From: Sphingomonadales bacterium UBA7473 | Lineage (GTDB): Bacteria > Pseudomonadota > Alphaproteobacteria > Sphingomonadales > Sphingomonadaceae | Direction: 5' to 3' | NCBI GenBank assembly: GCA_002478575.1 | Contig: DLOX01000026.1 | Coordinates: 1-10,663, forward strand | Length of the DNA: 10,663 bases | Shown: piece after piece, positions 1 to 7,468 of the stretch | Numbering within the stretch: position 1 is the first letter of the stretch | Layout of the letters: every line of letters starts with the position of its first letter | The notes under the pieces: generated by a model | Seen by the model: only the letters and a program-made list of their open reading frames with translations | Told to the model about the DNA's origin: nothing | Database searches by the model: none | Position numbers and translations under genes: made by a program

Positions 1-132
1 CCCGGATCGGGGTCCGGGACGACAGCGAGGTAAATTTGGCGCACGGCGCTCTAGTCTTGCTCGTTTTCGCGGGCTAAGCTAGCCGCACGGTCGCACCCGC
101 ATTTTTCTTTTGGCTCTACAGGGAAGCGACCC
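1..132. other. Non-coding leader upstream of the fumarase gene
   Basis: I see no convincing gene in these bases. They hold a short hairpin at 1-18 (CCCGGA / TCCGGG around a 6-nt loop), without a following T-run, so it is a poor intrinsic terminator for whatever lies to the left. A 13-bp inverted repeat GGCTA-AGC-TAGCC sits at 72-84, and GCACGG occurs twice (41-46 and 85-90). No -35/-10 pair with good spacing could be picked with confidence. A promoter for the fumarase gene is expected here, because that gene starts at 133 and no + strand gene is visible before it. Confidence 0.45.
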
Positions 133-1656
133 ATGACCGTCTCCATCCGCGAATCTGACATCATCGAAAGCGTGGCCGACGCGCTGCAGTATATCTCTTA
201 TTTTCACCCGATGGATTATATCCGAGCGCTGGGCGATGCCTATGAGAAGGAGCAGGGCCCAGCCGCGAAGGATGCGATTGCGCAAATCCTGACCAACAGC
301 CGGATGTGCGCCGAGGGACATCGGCCGATCTGCCAAGATACCGGCATTGTGACGGTCATCGTCAAATGGGGCCAAAATTGCGTGCTCGATTCAAGCCGCA
401 GCTTGCAGGAAGTGATCGATGAAGGCGTTCGCCGCGCTTATCTTCATCCTGAGAATAAGCTTCGCGCGTCCATCCTTGCCGATCCCGCCTTCACCCGCGT
501 GAACACCAAGGATAACACGCCTTCGGTCGTCCATCTGGAAATGGTTCCAGGCGACAAAGTGACTTTTGATGTCGCGGCAAAGGGCGGGGGCAGCGAGAAT
601 AAGAGCAAGTTTAAGATGATGAACCCCAGCGACTCAATCGTCGATTGGGTACTAGAGATGGTCCCGCAAATGGGCGCCGGTTGGTGCCCGCCTGGGATGC
701 TCGGCATTGGCATTGGTGGCACCGCGGAAAAGGCGATGGTGATGGCCAAGGAAAGCCTGATGGGTTCCATTGATATGGCCGACCTAAAGGCACGCGGGCC
801 GCAAAATGATGTAGAAGCGCTTCGCATTGAGATTTTCGACAAGGTCAATGCGCTTGGCATTGGCGCGCAAGGCCTTGGTGGATTGGCCACGATCTTGGAT
901 GTGAAGATCATGGACTTCCCAACCCATGCCGCTTCCAAACCCGTGGCGATGATCCCCAATTGCGCAGCCACCCGCCATGCCCATTTCACATTGAAGGGCG
1001 AAGGTCCGGTGTTCCTAGAAACCCCCAATCTCGATGATTGGCCGAAGGTCGAATGGGCGCCGGACAGTGCCGCGATCCGTGTCGATCTCGATGCGCTGAC
1101 GCCAGAGGTGGTGGCAGGTTGGAAGGCGGGGGACCGCTTGCTCTTGAACGGCAAGATGCTGACCGGTCGCGATGCCGCGCATAAGCGGATTGCCGATATG
1201 CTGAGCAAAGGCGAAGAGCTTCCTGTCAGCTTCAAAGGCCGCATGATCTATTATGTTGGCCCAGTTGATCCCGTGGGTGAGGAGATCGTCGGCCCCGCTG
1301 GCCCCACGACCGCCACCCGCATGGACAAGTTCATGGACATGATGCTCGAACAAGGCCTGCTTGGCTGTGTCGGCAAGGCAGAGCGCGGCCCTGCTGCAAC
1401 CCAAGCTATTGCAAAGCACAAGAGCGCCTATCTGATGGCAGTGGGCGGTGCAGCCTATCTGGTCGCACGCGCCATCAAGGGCAGCCAAGTCGTTGGCTTT
1501 GCTGATTTGGGCATGGAAGCCATCTACGAATTTGAAGTGAAGGATTTCCCTGTGACAGTCGCTGTTGATAGCAGCGGTGAAAATGTGCACACTTCAGCGC
1601 CACTGGTGTGGAAGAAGAAGATTGCTGAGGAAAGGCTGTTGGAACCAGCCGAGTGA
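133..1656 (+). CDS. Class I fumarate hydratase (iron-sulfur fumarase)
   Basis: This 507-aa enzyme interconverts fumarate and L-malate in the TCA cycle, in the cytoplasm, using an oxygen-sensitive [4Fe-4S] cluster. The N-terminal catalytic half has the family's three cluster cysteines in their usual settings: C67 in GHRPICQDTG, C185 in GAGWCPPG, and C277 in MIPNCAATRHAHF. The C-terminal half is the fumarase beta-type swivel domain, with TGRDAAHKR (about 344-352), GPAGPTTATRMD (about 387-398) and DLGMEAI (about 458-464). The length is a little below that of E. coli FumA/FumB and is full for the single-chain class I type. The ATG at 133 is preceded by a GGGAAG ribosome-binding site. A small secreted-protein gene follows after 13 nt and is probably co-transcribed. 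The symbol is left empty because the sequence does not decide between fumA and fumB naming. Confidence 0.96.
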   Translation: MTVSIRESDIIESVADALQYISYFHPMDYIRALGDAYEKEQGPAAKDAIAQILTNSRMCAEGHRPICQDTGIVTVIVKWGQNCVLDSSRSLQEVIDEGVRRAYLHPENKLRASILADPAFTRVNTKDNTPSVVHLEMVPGDKVTFDVAAKGGGSENKSKFKMMNPSDSIVDWVLEMVPQMGAGWCPPGMLGIGIGGTAEKAMVMAKESLMGSIDMADLKARGPQNDVEALRIEIFDKVNALGIGAQGLGGLATILDVKIMDFPTHAASKPVAMIPNCAATRHAHFTLKGEGPVFLETPNLDDWPKVEWAPDSAAIRVDLDALTPEVVAGWKAGDRLLLNGKMLTGRDAAHKRIADMLSKGEELPVSFKGRMIYYVGPVDPVGEEIVGPAGPTTATRMDKFMDMMLEQGLLGCVGKAERGPAATQAIAKHKSAYLMAVGGAAYLVARAIKGSQVVGFADLGMEAIYEFEVKDFPVTVAVDSSGENVHTSAPLVWKKKIAEERLLEPAE

Positions 1657-1669
1657 AGGGGAGAGTGAT

Positions 1670-2101
1670 ATGCGTTTGATTTGGTTGGCGGCTGCTTTGG
1701 CCGTTGCGGTGCCCGCGCATGCCCAAGAATTAAATGACATGGCCAAGATGATGGAAAGCTTTGGCGGCGGCGGCTTGAAAGGCAAGAAGCTTAAGGAAGC
1801 GATTGAGAAGGCCGCGACAGAACCGCTCGGCAGCGATAAAAACCCCGTCCGCGCTGATGGCCCTCCCGGAGAACGCGCTTATCTCGCCCGGCTCAGATGC
1901 TCTGATGGCACTGCGCCCACATTTGCGCGCAGAGGCAATATTGGCCCCGGCATCTATGGCTATATCGTTGATCTCTACGAAGTGAACTGCAGCGGGACGA
2001 TCAGCGAAGTGCGCATGGACATGTATCACCTTCATGTCGAAAATCAGCCCGTAGCGGGCTTCACCATTGTTGCCGATGGGGAAGTCCCGCCTTCGACTTA
2101 G
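1670..2101 (+). CDS. Small secreted protein of unknown function
   Basis: I do not recognise a named family. The chosen start is the ATG at 1670, giving 143 aa; a longer in-frame reading from 1565 would lie inside the fumarase gene. Two things support the start: a strong ribosome-binding site (AAGGGGAGAG just upstream) and an N-terminal signal peptide (MRLIWLAAALAVAVPAHA, probable cleavage after Ala18). The mature chain begins with an acidic/Met-rich then Gly/Lys-rich segment (about 20-50) that could be a short helix and linker. A probably globular part of about 90 residues follows, with two cysteines (C77, C107) that could form a periplasmic disulfide, and a motif GPGIYGYIVDLYEVNC. There is no lipobox, transmembrane anchor or catalytic motif that I can see. 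It lies 13 nt after the fumarase gene, and its stop is 3 nt from the stop of the convergent PLP-enzyme gene. Confidence 0.82.
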   Translation: MRLIWLAAALAVAVPAHAQELNDMAKMMESFGGGGLKGKKLKEAIEKAATEPLGSDKNPVRADGPPGERAYLARLRCSDGTAPTFARRGNIGPGIYGYIVDLYEVNCSGTISEVRMDMYHLHVENQPVAGFTIVADGEVPPST

Positions 2102-2104
2102 GTC

Positions 2105-3235
2105 CTAAATCTCGCCCAGTACCGCGATCAACGCTTCCCAATCCGCCCGCTCATTATAGACATGCGGCGTGACGCGGAGCGATTGGCTGCGCTGTGAGAT
2201 GAAGACATTGGCGGCGCTAAGCATTTCCATCAGCCCCGCGGGCACTTCACCCGGAAAGCTGAGCGAGAGGAAGTGAGGCGCGCGAGCCTCCTTGGGCAAG
2301 GCCGACAAACCAATCGCTGCAGCCGCCGCCGCAATCTCATCATTCACCTTACCCAGCGTCTCACAAATTGCTGGGACGCCCCATTCCAACAGCATGTCCA
2401 TTCCCGCAATCGCGCCAAACAGCAGCGTTGGGTTTGATTTCTCACCCATATCAAAGCGCCGAGCGCCGGGTTGGAAGTCATCACGATAGTCAACCAGCCG
2501 CGAGAAATCCTCTGACCCTGCCCGGTTGATCCAAGCCTGTTCAATGGATCGCCCCTCATGGTAGCGGGGATCAACATAAAGCATGCCCGTCCCATAGGGT
2601 GACAGCAGCCATTTATAGCATGCCGCAATGGCGAAATCCGGTTGCACCGCCGTGCAATCAAAGGGCATTGCTCCCAAGGATTGTGTGAGATCAAGCACCA
2701 GCGCCGATCCAACTGCGCGGCAGGCCGCACCGACCGCGACCAAATCCACCATGCCGCCATCAGCCCAATGGCAATGGGGCACAGCCACAATCGCCGTGTC
2801 CGGCCCAATCGCAGCAAGCACCGCGTCGGTCCAAGCAGCATTTGCTTCCCGCTGGACCGTCACAATCTTTGCGCCCGTCTCTTTGGCCCGTTCCCGCCAG
2901 ATATAGAGGTTGGATGGAAATTGATCGGCGAGCACGATAATCTCTTGGCCTTTGGCAAGCGGCAAATTGGCGGCGGCAATGGCCAAGCCATAGCTCGCCG
3001 AAGGAATGATCGCCATGCAATCAACAGGCGCTTGCATCAGCGCCGCTGCGTTGGTGCGGAACGTCTCAGGCGCCACAAAAAAATCCGCAGCGCCATAGGT
3101 CCACGGCTGCTGCTTGAGCGCTGCACCCTTTGCAACGGCCGCAACCACATCATTCGAAAGCGGCGACATATAGGCGCAGTTCAAATAGTGGATGTCTTCG
3201 GGCATGGTGAAGCGATGCCGCTGGCTGGGGATCAT
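2105..3235 (-). CDS. Class V aminotransferase-fold PLP-dependent enzyme
   Basis: This is a 376-aa cytoplasmic PLP enzyme of fold type I, class V (the group holding cysteine desulfurases, isopenicillin N epimerase-like proteins and kynureninase-like proteins). The sequence shows the cofactor signature: D182 and Q185 in LDLTQSLGA, and the Schiff-base lysine K208 in AACYKWL, followed by the SPYGTGMLYV strand typical of the fold. An N-terminal YLNCAYMSPLS matches the family's usual opening, and PHCHWADGG (about 153-161) is the region that stacks on the cofactor. RFDMGEKSNPTLLF (about 260-273) lies where the conserved substrate/phosphate-side residues fall. The substrate cannot be read from the sequence. 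The ATG directly abuts the TAG of the upstream glycosyltransferase gene with no bases between, suggesting translational coupling. A second Met at residue 11 is a possible alternative start. It is the last gene of the - strand cluster. Confidence 0.9.
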   Translation of the reverse strand: MIPSQRHRFTMPEDIHYLNCAYMSPLSNDVVAAVAKGAALKQQPWTYGAADFFVAPETFRTNAAALMQAPVDCMAIIPSASYGLAIAAANLPLAKGQEIIVLADQFPSNLYIWRERAKETGAKIVTVQREANAAWTDAVLAAIGPDTAIVAVPHCHWADGGMVDLVAVGAACRAVGSALVLDLTQSLGAMPFDCTAVQPDFAIAACYKWLLSPYGTGMLYVDPRYHEGRSIEQAWINRAGSEDFSRLVDYRDDFQPGARRFDMGEKSNPTLLFGAIAGMDMLLEWGVPAICETLGKVNDEIAAAAAAIGLSALPKEARAPHFLSLSFPGEVPAGLMEMLSAANVFISQRSQSLRVTPHVYNERADWEALIAVLGEI

Positions 3236-4720
3236 CTAACGTCCAATCTTCTGGATTATATTCTGCACTTGCCATTGCTCAGCGCCCTTGGCTTCGCAAG
3301 GGCCAGGGCGATGAAAGAGACACACGCGTTCCCCATCGGCATAGGCAGATAGCTCGCGCTCGGCAGAGGTGGCGCGGCATTCGAGCGCCCGATAGCTGGA
3401 CGGCAGGATGGCTTTCAAAGCTTCTGAACCAACGACGCTGTTATAGGCCTTGCCCGCGCGCAGAACTTCGCCTTTGCGATACGCCTCAGGATCAAATCCG
3501 CGCTCCATATAGACGGGCACATTGCGATGGAGCGCCGCATAGCCGCCTGAAGTCCAGAACTCGCGATGTTCAAACGCAAAGCCGCATGTCGAAGGCAGTT
3601 TCCCAGCTTGGTGGACGAGGGTCATGGTCGGATCAAATTTGGTCCAGATGAGGCTGCGCGGCTCTGTTGCGCCTAAGCTGACGGAAGCAACCATCCATAC
3701 AGGCACCGTCGCGTAAGGAAGCAATCGGGCACCACCAGGACGCAGGCGCTTGATCAGATCAACGCTGCCGAACGCAGCCAGCAGGATCAAGATGGTGATC
3801 GTCAAAAAGACGAACCGATATTCCTTATGGCCGATGAGAGAATGGAGGGCCAAATTGACCAAGGCTGCAGCAAAAAGCGCCGGATAATGCCGCGCACCTA
3901 GAGTGGAAAGCCCAACAATCGGCAACGTCCACAGGCCCCATTGGCCCAACTGATTGGTCAAATAGCCATAAGGTGGCGACACCCCAAATTCGGACGCAAC
4001 ATCATTCATGATGTTGAACTGGACGTTCGTGATAATCCATTGGAAAGGCGCTTGGCCCATCGCCAAATCAACAATTGAACTGACTGCGGCCATCGCAAGG
4101 CCACCTGCCGCCAATGGCCAAAATCGATCCCATCGCCCCCAAAGCGCAGTTAGCGCAATCACCACAACCGCCGGGCCAAAATGAAATCGAAAAATGCAAC
4201 CCAAAGCTAGCAAGGCACCGGCGGCGATGATCTGGCGCTTTGTTGCTTCCCCCGCCAACAGTATGGCTGCGGCCGGAAGGATGGCAGCCGTCGCCAGCGG
4301 CTCCGTCAATGTCCGTGCGCCAAACACAATATATTCGAACCAAATGGCGGCTACGATCAGGGCCAGCCACCCATGCGTAGGCGAAATCGCTCGACCCAAT
4401 CTCCAGCCTGCCCAAAGGATGGAGAGCGAGCAACAGGCCATTAGGATGCGTGGCAGGATGAGATAAGCCATACTGTCCGGCGCAACCGCGCCACCCAAAG
4501 CCATCGGACTGCTGAGCAACACTGGCATCAGCCAGCTGCGCATCTCCACCCGATATTCCCAAGGGATGACACCATAGCCAAAGACAAGCCGATGGGCTTG
4601 CTCCATATATTGGCCAATCTCATCGCTGTGCAGCTGTGCGAAGGGAAGAGCCGCCGCAAATCGCGCGCCAATTGCAAGGATGACAACCAACGCGACAAAG
4701 CCGCGTTCCTGTTTGGTCAA
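3236..4720 (-). CDS. Polytopic membrane glycosyltransferase, GT22 (mannosyltransferase-like) type
   Basis: The protein is about 494 aa, with many hydrophobic helices between about residues 8 and 355 and a soluble C-terminal part of about 130 residues. Near the N-terminus, LHSDEIGQYMEQAHRLVFG, then WEY and RSWLMP, match the signature of GT-C fold GT22 enzymes (the PIG-B/ALG9/ALG12 group, which use lipid-linked sugars). The acidic D33/E34 pair is at the expected catalytic loop. HKEYRF (about 298-303) matches a second GT22 hallmark. The acceptor is unknown. Start choice: an ATG at 4786 would overlap folD by 70 nt. I prefer the TTG at 4718-4720, which overlaps the folD stop as TTGA and has AGGA 9 nt upstream (4730-4733); no ATG or GTG lies between. 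The gene's TAG abuts the ATG of the PLP-enzyme gene. The family call rests on motifs read by eye, and other GT-C families remain possible. Confidence 0.83.
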   Translation of the reverse strand: MTKQERGFVALVVILAIGARFAAALPFAQLHSDEIGQYMEQAHRLVFGYGVIPWEYRVEMRSWLMPVLLSSPMALGGAVAPDSMAYLILPRILMACCSLSILWAGWRLGRAISPTHGWLALIVAAIWFEYIVFGARTLTEPLATAAILPAAAILLAGEATKRQIIAAGALLALGCIFRFHFGPAVVVIALTALWGRWDRFWPLAAGGLAMAAVSSIVDLAMGQAPFQWIITNVQFNIMNDVASEFGVSPPYGYLTNQLGQWGLWTLPIVGLSTLGARHYPALFAAALVNLALHSLIGHKEYRFVFLTITILILLAAFGSVDLIKRLRPGGARLLPYATVPVWMVASVSLGATEPRSLIWTKFDPTMTLVHQAGKLPSTCGFAFEHREFWTSGGYAALHRNVPVYMERGFDPEAYRKGEVLRAGKAYNSVVGSEALKAILPSSYRALECRATSAERELSAYADGERVCLFHRPGPCEAKGAEQWQVQNIIQKIGR

Positions 4721-5613
4721 AACCGCTGATCCTGCGCCAATCCGCGCCGCATGCGGGCAGCTTGCAATGTGTTGTGGAGCAAGCACGCAATGGTCATGGG
4801 GCCAACGCCGCCGGGCACAGGGGTGATCGATCCAGAGACCTCCGCCACTTCGGCAAAATCCACATCGCCCACGAGCTTGGTCTTGCCTTCCTCTGCCGCT
4901 GGCACGCGGTTGATGCCAACATCAATCACGCAAGCGCCGGGCTTGATCCAGCTGGCCTTCACCATTTCCGGCCGACCGACAGCGGCGACCACAATGTCAG
5001 CACGCCTTACGACCTCTTCCAGATTGGCCGTCCGGCTATGCGCCATGGTGACCGTGCAATTGGCCGCGAGGAGAAGCTGTGCGACGGGCTTGCCGACCAA
5101 GATGGAGCGGCCAATGACAACCGCAGCTTTGCCGCTCAAATCCTTACCCAGCGTATCGCGGATCAACATCATACAACCAAGCGGCGTGCAGCTGACCAAG
5201 CCCGGCAAACCGCTCGCCAATCGGCCTGCGCTGACGACGTGCAGACCATCGACATCCTTGTCAGGATCAATCGCGCTGATGATCGCCATTTCGTCAAGGG
5301 GTTTGGGGAGCGGCAGTTGAACAAGAATGCCGTCAACCGCATCATCCGCATTCAGGCGGTGGATGAGCGCAAGCAATTCTTCTTGCGGTACATCCGCCGC
5401 CAAGCGATGCTCAAAGCTTGCCATGCCAACTTCAACGGTCTGTTTGGCCTTGTTGGCCACATAGACGCGGCTCGCTGGATCATCGCCGACGAGCACAACG
5501 GCAAGGCCGGGGACTGTCCCTACTTCGCCTGAATAAGTGGCAACACCTTCGGCCACCATCCCACGCAGCTTTGCCGCATAGGCCTTGCCATCAATCAATT
5601 GGGCCTGGCTCAT
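4717..5613 (-). CDS. folD: FolD, bifunctional methylene-THF dehydrogenase / methenyl-THF cyclohydrolase
   Basis: FolD oxidises 5,10-methylene-tetrahydrofolate with NADP and hydrolyses the product to 10-formyl-tetrahydrofolate, supplying one-carbon units for purines and formyl-Met-tRNA in the cytoplasm. The 298-aa length is normal. The catalytic region shows Y51 and K55 (VYVANKAK), Q99 in DGILVQLPLP and D122 in DKDVDGLH, one residue shifted from the E. coli numbering. The Rossmann part has VVIGRSILVGKP (about 165-176), and the C-terminal family signature ITPVPGGVGPMT is at about 263-274. The ATG overlaps the stop of the upstream yggT-like gene as ATGA, and the stop overlaps the putative TTG start of the glycosyltransferase gene, so translational coupling is likely on both sides. 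I see nothing abnormal. Confidence 0.98.
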   Translation of the reverse strand: MSQAQLIDGKAYAAKLRGMVAEGVATYSGEVGTVPGLAVVLVGDDPASRVYVANKAKQTVEVGMASFEHRLAADVPQEELLALIHRLNADDAVDGILVQLPLPKPLDEMAIISAIDPDKDVDGLHVVSAGRLASGLPGLVSCTPLGCMMLIRDTLGKDLSGKAAVVIGRSILVGKPVAQLLLAANCTVTMAHSRTANLEEVVRRADIVVAAVGRPEMVKASWIKPGACVIDVGINRVPAAEEGKTKLVGDVDFAEVAEVSGSITPVPGGVGPMTIACLLHNTLQAARMRRGLAQDQRF

Positions 5614-5906
5614 GGATAGGTCAGCCCAACCAGATAGCGCATCACGGGCCCTTGCAAAATATTGATGATGATCAGCACAACAGCGGGTGAGAAATCAATG
5701 GGGCCAAGATCAGGCAGAATCTTGCGGATCGGGCGGTAGAATGGCTCTGTGATCTTATTCACCGCTTGCCAGATCATGCTGACAAACTCATTATAGGTGT
5801 TGATCACATTGAAGGTGATCAGGATCGACATCACAAATTGGACAATGATCACTGTGCTCAAAATATAGAGCAGGTAATTGGCGATTTCGAGCAACATCAT
5901 AACCAT
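5610..5906 (-). CDS. YggT-family integral membrane protein
   Basis: This 98-aa inner-membrane protein has two hydrophobic segments (about 5-32 and 73-93) separated by a polar loop. The loop and start of the second helix read TEPFYRPIRKILPDLGPIDFSP, the conserved YggT (CCB3-like) pattern. The family is linked to membrane or osmotic-stress and division-related roles in some bacteria and to cytochrome assembly in plastids; its biochemical role here is not known. It carries one copy of the domain, whereas E. coli YggT has two. The ATG at 5906 has GGAG 11 nt upstream; further Met codons at residues 3 and 4 are farther from it. The gene starts 21 nt after argB and overlaps folD as ATGA. Confidence 0.92.
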   Translation of the reverse strand: MVMMLLEIANYLLYILSTVIIVQFVMSILITFNVINTYNEFVSMIWQAVNKITEPFYRPIRKILPDLGPIDFSPAVVLIIINILQGPVMRYLVGLTYP

Positions 5907-5927
5907 ATTGCGTCAGGCTCCAGAGCG

Positions 5928-6827
5928 TTAACGGTGCACAAGGGTGCCAGCACCCCCGCGCGTGAAGATTTCCAAAAGTGTGACATGCGGCACGCGTCCG
6001 TCAAGGATAACCGCTGCCTCGGCTCCGCCATTGACGGCCGCGATACAAGTCTCAAGCTTTGGGATCATGCCGCCTGTGATCGTCCCTTCGGCGCGCAAGG
6101 CTTCAATACCTGCCGGGTCTAGGTCCGTCAGCAAAGTGCCATCTTTACCCAAAACCCCCGCCACATCCGTGAGGAGGAAAAGCCGTGCCGCGCCAGTGGC
6201 TGCCGCAATGGCGCCCGCCATTGTATCGGCGTTGATATTGTAGGTTTGGCCAGTTTCATCCACACCTATCGGGGCGACCACGGGGATCATGCCCGCTGAC
6301 GATAGTGTATCGAGCACCGTGCGATCCACCGCCTTCGGTTCTCCCACAAACCCCAGATCAACAGCCCGTTCAATATTGCTATCCGGATCGCGCGTGGTTC
6401 GAGTGACTTTCTCGGCCATGACAAAGCCGCCGTCCTTGCCGGAAATGCCAACCGCTTTGCCGCCGGCTTGCGAGATCCAGCTGACCAGTTCCTTGTTGAT
6501 CGCGCCGGACAGAACCATCTCAGCGACCTTGGCGGTTTCCGCGTCCGTTACACGCAAGCCATCGACAAAGCTCGATTCCACGCCCAATTTCTTGAGCATC
6601 GCACCAATCTGAGGTCCGCCGCCATGAACAACGATGGGGTTGATGCCTACGGCCTTCAGAAGGACGACATCTTCGGCAAAATCCCGCGCAGCCTCTGGAT
6701 CGCCCATCGCGTGGCCGCCATATTTTACGACGAAGGTTTTGCCCGCGTAACGCTGCATATAGGGCAGCGCCTCGGTTAGAATTTCCGCCTTGGCGAGGGC
6801 AGACTGATCAGGCGCGTTGCGGCTCAT
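5928..6827 (-). CDS. argB: Acetylglutamate kinase
   Basis: ArgB phosphorylates N-acetyl-L-glutamate with ATP, the second step of arginine synthesis, in the cytoplasm. The 299-aa chain has the amino-acid-kinase fold motifs: VVKYGGHAM with K35, VVHGGGPQI (about 66-74) for phosphate binding, DGLRVTD (about 89-95) for the substrate, NINADTMAGAIAAA (about 197-210) and GGMIPKLE with K257. The extra N-terminal stretch (about 1-25, before the first strand) and the C-terminal GGAGTLV are seen in the hexameric, arginine-inhibited form of the enzyme, so feedback inhibition by arginine is a reasonable inference. Its ATG overlaps the stop of the queuosine-precursor transporter gene as ATGA. No other arg gene is in the window. 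Confidence 0.97.
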   Translation of the reverse strand: MSRNAPDQSALAKAEILTEALPYMQRYAGKTFVVKYGGHAMGDPEAARDFAEDVVLLKAVGINPIVVHGGGPQIGAMLKKLGVESSFVDGLRVTDAETAKVAEMVLSGAINKELVSWISQAGGKAVGISGKDGGFVMAEKVTRTTRDPDSNIERAVDLGFVGEPKAVDRTVLDTLSSAGMIPVVAPIGVDETGQTYNINADTMAGAIAAATGAARLFLLTDVAGVLGKDGTLLTDLDPAGIEALRAEGTITGGMIPKLETCIAAVNGGAEAAVILDGRVPHVTLLEIFTRGGAGTLVHR

Positions 6828-7468
6828 GCGGCGGACGCCTTAAATTCGATTGGTCCTTTGCGATCGAGCCAGCGGCCAAAGCTTACTGCGGCCGTTATGA
6901 AGGGTGGCACCATGATCAGCGACAAGACAACCTTCGCCGTAATCGCGCCAATCAACAGCGATTGCAGATCATAGTCTTCGACCCCCGCAAAGGCGATGGT
7001 GATGAAAAGGGTCGTATCAACAAGCTGGCTGACAACCGCAGCAATTCCGCCGCGCAGCCACACCATTTTGCCTGTGCCTTGGCGAAGCTTGTCAAACAGA
7101 TAGACATTCAGCGTTTGGGAAATGCCATAAGAAATGACACCCGCCGCCATCAACCGTGATCCTTGGCCTAGGATGGTCGCGAATTGATCTTGCTTGTCCC
7201 AAAATCCAGCGGCAGGCAGCGCAATGACCAGCTGGATCAAAAGCGCACAAGTGATCAGCGGAATGAAGCCATAGCGTACCAGCTTGTTGGCAATCTCACT
7301 GCCATGTAGCTCACTGATGGCGCTGGAAAGCACCACCAGCTGAAGGAAGGCCAAGATGCCCGCCTCGACATTCAAAGGTCCGATTGCGAGGATTTTCGTC
7401 CCCAGTACGCCCGCGACGCAGACGAGCCCGCCGTAGAGTAGCGAGAAAATGAACAATGAACGCGGCAT
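6824..7468 (-). CDS. Queuosine precursor transporter, YhhQ/VUT family
   Basis: This inner-membrane carrier of about 214 aa has around six hydrophobic helices. The family (YhhQ in E. coli, also called QPTR or VUT) imports queuosine precursors such as preQ0/preQ1 for the wobble base of tRNA-Asp, -Asn, -His and -Tyr. Diagnostic text includes the first helix LLYGGLVCVAGVLGTKI, the loop SELHGSEIANKLVRYGF, and RGGIAAVVSQLVDTTLFITIAFAG in the second half. I chose the ATG at 7466-7468 (MPRSLFIF), because helix 1 starts at once and a GGGGG ribosome-binding-like run lies 7 nt upstream. A longer GTG reading from 7519 would add 17 residues and lacks a visible ribosome-binding site. The stop overlaps argB as ATGA. 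The 74-nt upstream gap carries unusual complementary segments, listed separately. Confidence 0.9.
   Translation of the reverse strand: MPRSLFIFSLLYGGLVCVAGVLGTKILAIGPLNVEAGILAFLQLVVLSSAISELHGSEIANKLVRYGFIPLITCALLIQLVIALPAAGFWDKQDQFATILGQGSRLMAAGVISYGISQTLNVYLFDKLRQGTGKMVWLRGGIAAVVSQLVDTTLFITIAFAGVEDYDLQSLLIGAITAKVVLSLIMVPPFITAAVSFGRWLDRKGPIEFKASAA

Noticed and set aside
1..18. Terminator or repeat element at the left edge
   Set aside because: CCCGGA/TCCGGG forms a short hairpin but no T-run follows, and the upstream gene is not visible.
444..1244. Long reading frame on the - strand inside the fumarase gene
   Set aside because: It is fully antisense to a clear fumarase with intact cluster cysteines. 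The translated text has no family features and is best explained as a GC-rich shadow frame.
2642..3352. Long + strand frame across the PLP-enzyme gene and the end of the glycosyltransferase gene
   Set aside because: The protein is rich in Arg, His and Cys with no domain pattern, and it is antisense to two well-supported genes.
4762..5532. 256-codon + strand frame antisense to folD
   Set aside because: FolD is unmistakable on the other strand; the antisense text is His/Asp/Arg-rich and shows no family signature.
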